From NCBI GenBank assembly GCA_014549065.1, contig JACDOX010000058.1:2033753-2097752 (forward strand): DNA of 64,000 nucleotides. Reading direction: 5' to 3'. Within the stretch, counting starts at the first letter, position 1. The number at the start of each line of letters is the position of its first letter. The notes beneath the pieces were generated by a model. The model was not told the DNA's origin. It ran no database searches and was given only the letters and a program-made list of their open reading frames with translations. Positions 27,841 to 38,672 of the stretch are shown here, in pieces. A program made the translations under genes and the position numbers. Origin of the DNA: Cardinalis cardinalis (lineage: Eukaryota > Chordata > Aves > Passeriformes > Cardinalidae).

Positions 27841-28446
27841 TCTGAGATCCTATTGCTCCTCAGTTCCTCCTGCTTTCCAGATGTTTTCCTGACTGCTCCT
27901 TCTTTGCTCCCTGGNAGACTCCAAGGCAGCACCCACTCTCTGCGCTCTGTCTCGTGTGCAGCACCCCAGGTACCCTTCAGAGCTTCCTGCCCACTCCCCC
28001 AGGGACCGGCCAGGGGCACTGGCTGTAAGGTCACCTTACTAGAGGAAAATCTGGGCAGGAGGCCCAGGGGAAGCAGCACTGTGCTAGCAGAATAATATTG
28101 CTCCTGGTAAAGAGGCTGGGAGGTAATTCAGAGTTCTCTGGGGTATTTGTGTGTGATACTGCACTCAGGGGTCACAGCATGCCTCTGGGTGCAGGTTCAT
28201 CCCCAACTCTAAAGAGCTCCTTTCCTGAGCAAGGCTAAATGAAACTGGTAATGTCCAAGCAGAAAAGTTGACATGGATNTAGAAAAGTGGCTACCTTTTC
28301 AGTTTACTCTTTTCTTCAACTTTGAACCAAAAATGAANGCATGCACTTGTGGCAGGTTGGAAACCACTTAAGACAAATTTTCAAATGGAATGGATTTATT
28401 TTAACAGCAGGGAGAACTAACACCTGCTACAACGTAACAAGGCTGC

Positions 28447-28469
28447 TGGTGTAATGTGTAATTACACCA
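28447..28469. repeat. Perfect stem-loop, 9-bp arms
   Basis: TGGTGTAAT and ATTACACCA are exact reverse complements around a five-base spacer. Confidence 0.75.
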
Positions 28470-28862
28470 CACGTGTAACTGTTTTAAATCTAGGTTTTGG
28501 TGAAGGCAGAGAAAAATTCAAAGAAGGATTCATTCAGAACAGCCTGGACCCTACTGTCCTTCCTGGTCCTTGTGGGGTGTCCTGGCCATCAAATCCTAGA
28601 TGCTGCTTAACATACTACAGGCAGAAGCTTCAAGGTTGTGNCTTGAGAGGGTGCCAGAGGAGAGGGAGAGCAGTTTAGGAAATGTGGAGTTTTCGAGGCA
28701 CTCCCTGTAGAAAGGCAGGTGAGTTCAGGCTGACAGGGGGGTGGCATTTCTTTGACCCCCAAAACTCCACACAAAAATTCAAGTCTTTAATCCTTCCAGC
28801 AACTCACATCACTCTGGNATTTGAGATATAGCTTTTCTTTTCTAGGGATGTTATGAAGTTAA

Positions 28863-28928
28863 CCTTCTCCTCTCCTTTCCTAGTTTTCACTCTCTTTCTC
28901 TTTTTTGTTGGTTTTTTTTTTTTTTTTT
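28863..28928. repeat. Polypyrimidine tract ending in poly-T beside gap
   Basis: About 65 bp of nearly pure C/T, ending in a run of at least 17 T that goes straight into the assembly gap. Such homopurine-homopyrimidine tracts often stop sequencing or assembly. Confidence 0.85.
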
Positions 28929-28962
28929 NNNNNNNNNNNNNNNNNNNNNNNNNNNNNNNNNN
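28929..28962. other. Assembly gap (34 N)
   Basis: The only long N run in the window. Its true size is unknown; it follows a poly-T tract. Confidence 0.97.
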
Positions 28963-31900
28963 ATTAAAAGTTCAATTTTGAGATTTTCTTTTCTCCAGGA
29001 CAACAGTCCACTCCATCTGGCTGTGCCTTTTGTCTACACTTCAAAATGAAGCATAGTAGGCTGAAAATTACTTCCAGGCTCTCCAAGATTCAGGTGGCCC
29101 GAGCGCATTCAGGGGACTCTGGCTAGGACTGAGTCAGCAGGAGCACCCACATGTCTTCCTGGGGGGAATGCAGCTGCAAAGCAGAACACAAAAACAAAAA
29201 CACCAACAAATGAGAGCTTCCATGTCAGCCAGCTGAGTAATAGGAACATTTCCATAGCACACAGGACACTCTGCTCTTATTTACGGTGTCCAAGAAACAC
29301 AATATTCAGCAGGTCTCCGTAATTACCATGTAGTATTTTTGCTGCTTGATGCCATTTTAAAGACTAAGTTAAAAGTTTCTGCTGTTAGAATTAAAAAGAG
29401 TTCCTTAAAAGTATGGGGGAAATGGTATCTTCTTCTTTAGCATGTTGAGACCCTGAAAGCCAACCTCTAAAATTTACACACAGCTCCCTTTTTAGTTAAC
29501 TCAGATACCTTGATAAGTTTTTAAGGAACTTCTCAGTCTCTGAGGGGAATAATGGGATGAAGAACACTAGTGAGCAGTATTTGGGCCTGATGCCTCGAGC
29601 TTGGGAAGCCAATGTAAGACTTCTTTCTTCTCCCTGAGCCCTGCCACTCTTGCCAGCAGAAGCATTGCTTCCAGACTTGCCACAGGACAGCTCCTGCCTC
29701 CAGAGATGTCAGATGACACCTAGAAGTTCCTCCAAACTAAATCCATACTGACATGTGAATAGACTGATTTTTTTTTTGACAAAGGACAACCTTGCTTCTT
29801 TGTCCTCATTTTTTTTTTGCTTGTCATCTTGCTTCCCTTTTCTTTTCCTGAGGAATTTTGGGGAAATGTGTATGCTCAGCTGTTTATTTCTTTCCAGAAG
29901 CAGAGTAACTCCCCTGAGGCATCCCCATTCCCTTCCTCTTTCTTCGTCTTCACAAACCTGGCCAGTCTGCCAACCTCCAAGTACACAGATTCACCTGGGA
30001 CCACCACCCCAGCATTTCACTCTCCAATGACAGTAGTCAGTAAATACTCATATAAATCCAATTATTTTTCTTCTAAAGCATCTGAAAGTCCCATGACTTA
30101 TTCATCAGACTAAAATTTCATATATATTTCATTATTTCTACCATGAGAAAAAAAATTGCTGTCATAACTCCTTTAATTCCCAGTGAAGATCATCAGCAAG
30201 TCATTGAAACTTCAGAAAAATTACCTAANTAATAAGATCATTTTTATGACCAGGCTGTCAGCTCATCCTGCTTAGATAAAAAGAGATTTCTGTGTCTGTC
30301 TTCTCACAAANGAAGTTTGGTTCATCTGCTAACATAAAGTACAAGGTAAAGATACTACAGTGATGAGAATAAAAACCATCAGATCCAAAGGACTTACAAC
30401 AGCAAATATTTTGACTGGCCTGTGTATTCCTAAAAACAAAGGAATTTCTGAAAGCATCAGTTCTTTTATTGTGCCATTATCAAAAGTAACACTTATTGAC
30501 TGTCATAGGAGTATCTGCTATTTTGCATGTTCTGTGCAATAGAACTGAAAAATAGTTAAAAATAAGTGTATGTGGATTATATTCCTTGTAAAGTATTTGA
30601 ACAAGAATATCAAAACATTTACTATTTGTACTACATTCTTTATGTTGTTGGCAGAATAATGGCACTCATTCAGGCTCTCCTGAGCTACACNCATCCCTAA
30701 ACTCCACTGATGTCCCTGTGTGTTCTTTGGTGACAGAATAAATTGCTTGGNTGTAGAAATGAAGGAAGATAGCCTTTCGTGTAAGTTTGAAATGCCTGAG
30801 GAAAAACAAGACTGCAGCACAAATGTTTGTTCAGCTCCCATGGTTTTCAAAAACACTGACCTAAAAACGAGGCGTTTGCGCTGGGAGCAGCAGCCAAGCC
30901 CCACGGCAGAGCACAGCATGCACAGCGGCCGGGCTGCGCTGCCTTTTGCATAACTGCAGGCTGGGGAAGCCAACATCTGTNATGCAAGATAGAGCCCTGG
31001 AATCACAAACGGTTTGGGCATCCTTTAGGAAGAGGGAGACATCTCCTGGACGAACTGTGAATTTGCTACTCAGTCTATACCTAATAACACATGAAAAAAA
31101 GTTACAACTATGTGCAATATAGTTATATACTAGATAAGAGGACTTCTCCTGGTTCCATATTTTTTGATTTCAAATGGATTTCAGAGTAATTATATTTGAT
31201 ATCAAGGGGAAAATAACAGCATGACACAAAAAACAGGTAAATGAGTTTTAGACTCCCATANGGATCCTGGGAAAGAAACACTAGGTCCATGACTGAATTA
31301 CCTTGTCTCATGGCCAGCATTACTGCAGAACATGAGGCAAACGTTAATATTGGGTCTGGAGTCAACTAAGGAGCAACCATGGGAAGTTGTTCTGCTGCAT
31401 GTGGCAATTCCTGCAAAATTTCCAGAGATTTCCAATGAAAAAAATGAATAGGCCAAGATATGTGAACAATTAATTCAGAGTCATTGCTGATTGATTGTGG
31501 ATACCAAAGACTTGCACACAGATCCCTCCCATCAGGGTTTACCAGAATTAAGTTACTGCACTTTAAAGACCCTCAAAATTCAAGCTATGAAGGGAGACAG
31601 AGAGGCACATCAGCCTACCTCTGTACCAGCTTGTTTCCCTGAGGTGCAGCAGCATCCTCCTTTGACACCACCTCATCTCCACTCTGACTGTGGCCTTGGA
31701 ATCCTCCCCTTGCATTAATATTTAATTGTTAAGCATTTAAATAATATTGTGAAAAATCTCAGCTTTCGCTGTCAGTCCAGAAGCAAAAGCATACAAAATG
31801 GCTGCAGACAGCAAGTTATTGCACTTTCTTTGATGTTTAGGTTTATAATAATGTTTATTTATATTCCCTAAATCCAGTGATTCGATAAAAACACAGNAAG

Positions 31901-32606
31901 ACTAATGCAGTGGTATTCATAGCACCTATCTGACTCAAGTGAATCTAGAGTGCAGATGAAATTGTTTGCAGTAAGTTCAGAATATCAGAGTGGGAATAAT
32001 TTATTAAGTAACAGCTTAGTTTTCTAAGGGCTGTCAAACTCGTGCACTCTCAAGATTGCTTTGTAATTNTCTGTCCCTCATCAAACTTCCAGATTTCACA
32101 GCCTTGATTTGTTACTGTTTTTCAACGAGTTTCCAAGATACATTATGGGGTCAGTGCNTTGGATATCAGTTGTCTACTTGTGCTCAAATCTCTCCAGCTT
32201 AGTCACCCACTATGCTTTGGTCTTGGCACACNCTGACACTTGTCAAAAGACTTTTAAAAGTCACACATGTATTAGCTGCAGAAGATGCCTTTCTGGTATC
32301 CCTTGCCACAAAATGACATGACANCATCAAGGCAATTTGTGAGAGACTGATCTCAAGGTGGTGTGCTGCAGCCTCTGNAAATTGTATCTGTGTGTTGTCA
32401 GGACAATTCCTACCCTACCTGTATCAGCATCCTTGAAAATTCTGCTCCTGGATAAGTTGGTGCACTGAAGCAAGGGACTCTGGCCAGACCCTGCAGCCTG
32501 GTTGTGACCCAGACTCATGAAAATGCCATTTCTTACAGCCTCATATGCAAAACCATGCTATGCTGGGGAACACAAATGAAACTGTCTTTTTCAGAATCAG
32601 TTACAG
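28963..32606. other. Unique AT-rich DNA, no gene seen
   Basis: No gene or transposon recognised. Two T-runs occur at about 29767-29776 and 29809-29818. A small CpG cluster is listed separately. Confidence 0.5.
30866..30940. promoter_or_regulatory. Small CpG cluster
   Basis: Seven CpG dinucleotides in about 71 bp, within a window that otherwise almost lacks CpG. It is too short to be a CpG island. It may be a regulatory element or a piece of an old GC-rich insertion. Confidence 0.35.
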
Positions 32607-32804
32607 TATGGAACACNGGAACAGTTTCCCCAGGGAATAGGTCACAGCACCAAGTCTGACAAAGTTCAAGAANTGTTTGGACCATTTCNTTGGACACATG
32701 TGTGTCTCTTGGGGATGGTCCTTGGTACAAGGCCAAGAGTAGAACTTGATGATCCTTGTGGATCCNTTCCAACTCAGCATATTCTACAATTCTGTGATTC
32801 TGTA
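32607..32804 (+). mobile_element. CR1 LINE 3' UTR fragment
   Basis: It has the CR1 wording GTCACAGCACCAAGTCTGAC, then GTAGAACTTGATGATCCTTG, TTCCAACTCAGCATATTCTA and terminal ATTCTGTGATTCTG. The coding part is absent. It is the same subfamily type as 22285-22446 and in the same orientation. Confidence 0.94.
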
Positions 32805-33535
32805 ACAGACAGTGATGGACAGTTCTTTGTGGGCAGAGGAAAGAAAAAAACAAAAAACTTCTTGCCTTCCACTTTAGCATACCTCCAACCCTTCCTAAAG
32901 CCAAGATTCANAGCTCTGCAGTGCTCATTTTCCTCCTGCAATAAAGGTCCCCATTCCTAATACTGGTTGCACAAATCTTCCTGGACCTTTCTTGTTGCTG
33001 TTATTTATCAGTCAACAAAGAAAAATAAAGGTCTCACTCTTTATCCTTCTCCCTAGGACTTCAGTCCTTTTAGATCTGTTTAACAGTAAAAGTACTAACA
33101 CNAGTTTTGCTAACTGAAGTAATTGTCAGCTTGGGGTTCTCTTGCTAGAATAGAAGGATATTGTAGTGATGCCTGTGGTTTGCTTTCTTGCATAACCATT
33201 TATCATTTGCATTTTATTATCTTTTTGATTAGTGATTTATTCTATTTTGCTTGTAAAAAGTTGCAGCAGTTTCCAGATTTCATTCTCTATGTGCCATTAA
33301 ATGTCATTCTGGCTTTCCATTTCTCTGCCTGATAATGATGGATTATTGTAGCAAAGCCTCACAGTGAATTGATGCATTGGCCATACTGGCTTGTAATTCT
33401 TAACAGGCCTGTAAATGGAACAATCTTGGGTTTCAAGATTTTATGAGTGACAGGATATTTTTAAACATCATGTAGTCTATGAGATAGTATGAATATGATT
33501 TTAATAAAGACATTATACTGGACTGCAACATTTTC
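32805..33535. other. Unique DNA between two CR1 tails
   Basis: Nothing recognised apart from ordinary AT-rich sequence. Confidence 0.5.
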
Positions 33536-33583
33536 CTGATGGGTCCTTTCCAACTCAGCAAATTCTGTAATTCTATGATCCTG
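33536..33583 (+). mobile_element. Very short CR1 3' tail
   Basis: TGATGGGTCCTTTCCAACTC, then AGCAAATTCTGTAATTCTATGA, matches only the last 50 bases of CR1. Extreme 5' truncation of this kind is common for CR1. Confidence 0.88.
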
Positions 33584-36500
33584 ATTCTGACTAGTCAATT
33601 CCATTTCTTCTCTCTGGGAGCATACAATAAAAACTCATGTTCTGAAGATTGCAGAGTTAGTCTTCTATAGCAGAAGAACTGTTACTTTTGGTGATCAAGA
33701 AGAATATTTGCTATTGCACAGAATGGAAAGAAGCAAGCAGATCTCTTTCCTCAGAGTGCTGTCAGGTCTCAGCCAGATGTGATAGAAGTTCAGTTATCTG
33801 GAAGCCACCTAGGAACAGTAATGGCCTCATAACCTTTTTCTGCAAGGAAATAGATTAGTCTTGCTGTGTGGCTGTGACCCTAGTCTTTCACTCAGCTCTG
33901 CACACTGGGCTGACTGGTTTCCCANGTGCAGCTCAGCTCACCAGGTACAGCACCAAGCACCAGGGTCAGGCATTGTCAACGCTTTCATATTTTAGTCCAT
34001 TTCCCACATGAACCTTCTCATCCTAGTGTCCTCTTGGAGAACAGGTAGGGTGCTAACTACCTTTAAACTCNGAGTTTTGGGTTCCCACTGGCTCTCCCAT
34101 GAAGGCTCACAGTATGTCACTTGGAGCCATCTGTCCCCAGCCTGGCAGAGCAGGACAAGAGCAGGGCCACCAAGAGCCACGGGCTGGGCGGGGTGGGGCT
34201 GGATTTGCACTTACAGGCAGGTGACATCCAGAGGCACTGCTGGAATTCCTGTCANCCACCCAGCAGCAGCAGGAACAGCAATGCTGTGGGACCCTCCTGC
34301 CTCCCTGGCAGGAGAGGCTGGCCCCAGCCCCTCATCCTTGTTAAACTCAGGAGTCTGANGCCAGCTTCATTCTCCCCATAGGCAAGCCGTGACTCATTAT
34401 GTATAATTGAAACCATTCTAAGAACTATAGAGTTGCCATGAGAAGAAGCCTAAAATATTTTACCAGTCACAGTAAATGCACTTTTTTGAAGCAGTCCACC
34501 CAGTAATTTTGAAATGGTGTTTGCTCTAACTGAACTGATTCTTGGGGGACAAGTTGTTCTCAAGGCTTGGCTCATTAATTTAGTTTCATGGAAAAAAATG
34601 GCATATCACATTTCATACAAAAAGAAAATGGCTTTCAAATCTACTTTTGAACCTATTGCTTAACTAAGGAAATATCTGTGGGAAAGTATTTCTTGAGACC
34701 TAGCACTTTCCCTCTAGGCCCAGCAAAATCCCATCAGAGCTGATGTCACTCTGAATTGATAAAGTGCNTGTTCAGTCACGCAGTTACAGACCCATCTCTG
34801 AAGCATTCCTATCGCTGGGTAGATCTCTGCATCATCTTATCTAATCCTGCCTCACTGGAGTGAAATCTGCTTTCCAGGCAGCACTTCATTTCTAATGGCT
34901 CTTTTTTCCTTGGTGTTAGATACAAAGGATAAAGAACAAGGGGCACCATGAAGGAATACTGCCCAAATCCTGCTCTGGCCAAGCACAAACTGAGAATTTG
35001 ACAGGTTTTCTGGTAGATGTTAACTACTCCTATTCATTGCAAACTCAAAGAAACTGAAATAACAGTCTTCTACTCTTAAAGTGCTCTCAGGGGACAGTGA
35101 AGAACAGTGTCCATATCTGTGTGTCAGTCAGTGGCTCTCTGTAATGCCTCTCCAATATCACAATCAATGGGCTATTGCAGAGCTGCAGAGCCACGCTCAT
35201 GCAACAGCCCAGATGTGGGCTCACATTTCCCCAGCNACTGTGCCAAAGCAATCCTGAATTTCAGGCACAATGTATCAAGAGCTTATTTCTGGAGTTGAAA
35301 AGTCTTAGTTATTTTTTTATAACTTAACATCACCTTGGAGCAGGAGTTTTTGAATACCCTTGANTAAATCTAAATAAAACCATGTGATGAAATATAGAGA
35401 AACAAATGTGATAGAAAGAAAAAGAAATTACTGCAACCTTGAATTTGATACAGAGAAAAAATGCCAGACAATACTTAATACATCACCAGGAGTAGAAAAT
35501 AAGGTATTTATTTATGTATTTGACATGTTTCCATATGTATTTATCTCTATGTTATACATAAAAGGTTCCAAGATGACCAAGTCATGGAATAAGCAAGCAT
35601 ACAGCAGTTACAAAAACATACACAGAGAATCATATTGCAGAGCTGTATTTGTTTCTATTCTGNGCTCTCCAGTGCTCCAGGCTTTTGACTGCGTTCTAGT
35701 TCAGTTGAATGCTATATCCNCACACAGCCAAAGCAAATAAATCAAGCTGGGCCCAAGCTGCCTGTACAGAACCATCTGGAAGTCTCCTGAAGGTGCTCCC
35801 TTGTGGTCCTTTTCTGCTCTGGCTGTNTGCCAGGATGTAAAGGATTACTGGGCAGCTCACCTGCACTTCATGACATGGCAGCTCCTGCAGACCACACCTG
35901 ACCCTGCACAAAGCCAATTTATGTTTTCTCACCTGCAGAAAATTGATCTGAAGACTGGATAAACTGTATGTTAGTAATAATATCTGAACTGCATGACAAA
36001 ATACAATTACATCTTCTCTATTGATAGCCACCAGAGGCAGAGATGGAGCTATTTGGAGGGTTTAGGTTTCAAAAATGTTGGTACTTGCTAATAACAATTT
36101 TATTGCTTACTTTCCCATGCTTGCCTCTGTCGACACGAAAGTCAAAAAACAACCTTGAACTCCTGGTAGCCTGTCTTTTTCAAGGATATTGAATAGAAAG
36201 AAGCACATACTAATTCTCAGATGTAATAGAGCTCTAGCCCAGGTCCTAATCTTCTGAAGAATCAAATAGTTTTGNGATGAGAAATGCCACTTTCTAACTG
36301 AGCATGAAACTGCAGGTTTGAGTCCTTGATAAAATGTGNCTATCCAGGTGTGTCAACATTTCCCCTCTGCCTGAGGCAGGACCTATCAGTTCACAGTATC
36401 ACAGCTGCCTGACTCGCTTGCCTAGACAATAATATGTGTCATATCTGATTTAGTTGACATTCACAGTCACGTTTCTGCTTCACTGCTTTGGACAGGAAAC

Positions 36501-36887
36501 AGGATACCTTTGAATAGAAATTAGGACTTGTAGTAATACATCTTTGCAGTTATTTGGCTGTTTTAATACACAGTGTCAACAAAATTCTGCGGTGTACAGG
36601 ACAGAAAAANTAATTTCTTATTTTCTCAAAGTTTGAACTACATGAAATGAATTTTCATGAGAGTTTNTAAGGTATCTCTCACCATGGTGTGTCAGCATAA
36701 TTTAGGAATTATGACATAAGAATGAACTAAATTAAAATCATCTCACAAACTGACAACTAATGCCTTCACATTGGCAATACCAGCACCATCAGACATGTCA
36801 GACATTGAATATCACCAGAACAATCTCAACCATGATTACCAGGAATGTTGCAAACTCTCCATCCTGCCATCTGGAGTTTCTCAAATT
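33584..36887. other. Unique DNA, GC-rich near 34.1-34.35 kb
   Basis: No gene recognised. The 34.1-34.35 kb part is GC-rich and open in several frames; it holds the G-quadruplex motif listed separately. Confidence 0.5.
34181..34198 (+). other. G-quadruplex motif
   Basis: Four G tracts, GGG-CT-GGG-C-GGGG-T-GGGG, with loops of 2, 1 and 1 bases. This fits the canonical quadruplex rule with very short loops, which usually gives stable structures. Confidence 0.75.
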
Positions 36888-37002
36888 AAAAACAAACAAA
36901 CAAACAAACAAACAAACAAAAACCCCAAACAAACAAACAAACAAAAAACCAAACAAAAAAACAACAAAAACCCCCCAAAAAACCACAAAAAACCCCCCAA
37001 AA
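36888..37002. repeat. A/C-only low-complexity tract, (AAAC)n then A/C runs
   Basis: 115 consecutive bases contain only A and C. The first part is a CAAA microsatellite (about seven units, a CCCC interruption, about four more). The second part has two runs of six C separated by A-rich spacers. The apparent lysine/threonine/proline or phenylalanine/leucine/cysteine-rich frames over it are artefacts. Confidence 0.95.
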
Positions 37003-37340
37003 TAAAAACTGAGCATGCAATAATTCAATAGGGTGAATTTACATCTCATTTTGAGTCAAATCGGGGTGTATTTTAGCAGTTTTCTTTAAAGGAGGCACTG
37101 GTATTAATGCCCACACCATGAAAGATTTGCTCCCTCTATCTCTTATAGACAGAATGATGTCCACAGGATATTAGGAACTCTGACCACCACAGAAACCTGT
37201 CAAATTATCCTATTTAGAAAGTTATAAAAAAGATAGCAAAGACTTTCTTGTTCAGGTGAACGCAAATCTGGGAGCACAGGAATACTCAGATAAGATTGGT
37301 CTCAAGACACCTCAGAGCACTTGGTTTAGAAATTTTATTT

Positions 37341-37855
37341 ATCATANAATAGTTTGGATTGGAAAGGGCCTTAAGGAGCCCCAAGCTCCAACTCCCCTGC
37401 CATGAGCAGGGACATCTTCCACTAGACCAGGTTGCTCAAAGGCCCATCCAACCTGGTCATGAACAGCGACAGGGATGGGACATCCACAACTTCACTGGGT
37501 AAGTCCCTTGTTCCAGTGACTCATCACCCTCAATGTAAAGAATTTCTTCCTAATATCTAATGTAAACCTACTTTCTTTCAGTGTGAAGGCATTATTCTTT
37601 AATCCTATCTGTCCCTTAAGAAAGTCCCTCTCCNTCTTCCTTGTTGGCCTCTTTAGGTNCTGGACAGTGCTCAAAGGAGTCCCTGGAGCCTTCTCCTCTC
37701 CATNCTGAACAGTCCCAANTTTCTCAGCCTGTCCACCTGTCCTCATAGGAGAAGTGCTCCAGCTTTGTGATCATCTTCAGGACTCCCTCTGGATTCACTC
37801 CAACAGGTCTATGTCCTTCCTGTGCTGAGGATTCCACAGCTGGACACAGCACTGG
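37341..37855 (-). mobile_element. CR1 LINE, 3' part, minus strand (split by LTR)
   Basis: On the plus strand it opens with the reversed CR1 3' end (ATAGTTTGGATTGGAAAGGG) and runs to CCACAGCTGGACACAGCACT. On the minus strand it reads CR1 ORF2 C-terminal residues including RFTLDIRKKFFTLRVMSHWN. The element stops at the target duplication CACTGG (37850-37855) and resumes at 38251, so this and the next CR1 entry are one insertion cut in two by the LTR. It is inactive, with stops and indels. Confidence 0.96.
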
Positions 37856-38244
37856 TGTCACAGACATCTTTTGTGAAAATCTTTTNCTTTAAGATTTTTC
37901 CTTCTGANAAGCTGAGGCCTCAGAAACAAAATGTAAACAATGGTTATCTGCTGCTGTGGAATGCNTCAGGTGGATCCATGATCGGTCTCCTGTAGATGTT
38001 TAGATTTGGTGACCACTCACAGCAGAGCTGGCTCTCGCTCTCTGTCNGAGCCAGCTGCTTTTATTATCATGCTTTTCTTTTCTATACTTAGCTTAGCCTT
38101 CTGAGGAAACCTTTTTTTCTATTTCTTTTTAGCATAGTTATAATGTAATATATATATAGTAAAATAATAAATCAAGCCTTCTGATCATGGAGTCAACATT
38201 CTCGTCTCTTCCCTCATCCAAGAACCCTTGTGAACACTGTCACA
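37856..38244 (+). mobile_element. Solo LTR, ERV-K type, nested in CR1 (389 bp)
   Basis: Same family and orientation as 22846-23231: it begins TGTCACAGACATC and ends CTGTCACA. It is flanked by perfect 6-bp duplications CACTGG (37850-37855 and 38245-38250). The polyadenylation signal AATAAA is at 38166-38171. No internal retroviral sequence remains. It is more diverged than its sister: the two CCAAT boxes are lost, and four single Ns fall inside it versus none in the other copy. A local inverted repeat, AGCTGGCTC and GAGCCAGCT (38026-38034, 38048-38056), is clearer here. It must be younger than the CR1 it interrupts. Confidence 0.95.
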
Positions 38245-38672
38245 CACTGGGGTCTCACAGGGGCAGAGCAAAGGGGCAGAATCTCCTCCTCTGACCTGTG
38301 CTCATGCTGCTTTGATGCAGCCCAGGACAGGTTTGGCTNCCAGGACTGCAGGAGCATGCTGCCAGCCCATGTCGTGCTTCTAATCCACCAACACTCCAAG
38401 TNCTTCTCCTCAGGGCTGCTTTCAATCCCACCCCGTCTGTATTCGTACTTGGGGCTGCCCCAACCCAGGTGCAGGACCCTGTTCTTGGCCTTTTTGAACT
38501 TCATGGAGTTTGCACAGNCTCTCAGGTGGTGGTGGCTTGGTGTCAAAGGCAAATTTGCTGCAGATGCACTGGGTCCCACTGTCCATGCCACCCACAAAGA
38601 TGGGACAGTGCCAGTCCCAATACCAGCTGCTGAGAATAGCACTTGCCACCACCTCTACTTGGACATTGAGTA
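38245..38672 (-). mobile_element. CR1 LINE, reverse-transcriptase part, minus strand (split by LTR)
   Basis: This is the continuation of the CR1 at 37341-37855 beyond the LTR; 38245-38250 is the second copy of the target hexamer. The minus-strand translation contains the end of the CR1 reverse-transcriptase domain: IFVGGMDSGTQ followed by SKFAFDTK, where active CR1 has a catalytic F-A-D-D box. The first aspartate is replaced by phenylalanine. Further on, NSMKFKKAKNRVLHLGWGSP corresponds to the conserved part after the RT fingers and palm. Frame changes and stops show it is dead. The right edge is approximate. Confidence 0.95.

Larger units (their letters stand above)
23238..28862. other. Unique AT-rich DNA, no gene seen
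   Basis: No recognisable gene, RNA or transposon in about 5.6 kb. The region 27.8-28.1 kb is more GC-rich and open in several frames at once. Confidence 0.5.

Noticed and set aside
36760..37049. Lys/Thr/Pro-rich and Phe/Val/Leu-rich frames
   Set aside because: They are translations of the A/C-only low-complexity tract.
22846..38244. The two same-family LTRs as the two ends of one 15-kb provirus
   Set aside because: Each has its own, different 6-bp target duplication, and the DNA between them shows CR1 tails and unique sequence but no retroviral genes.
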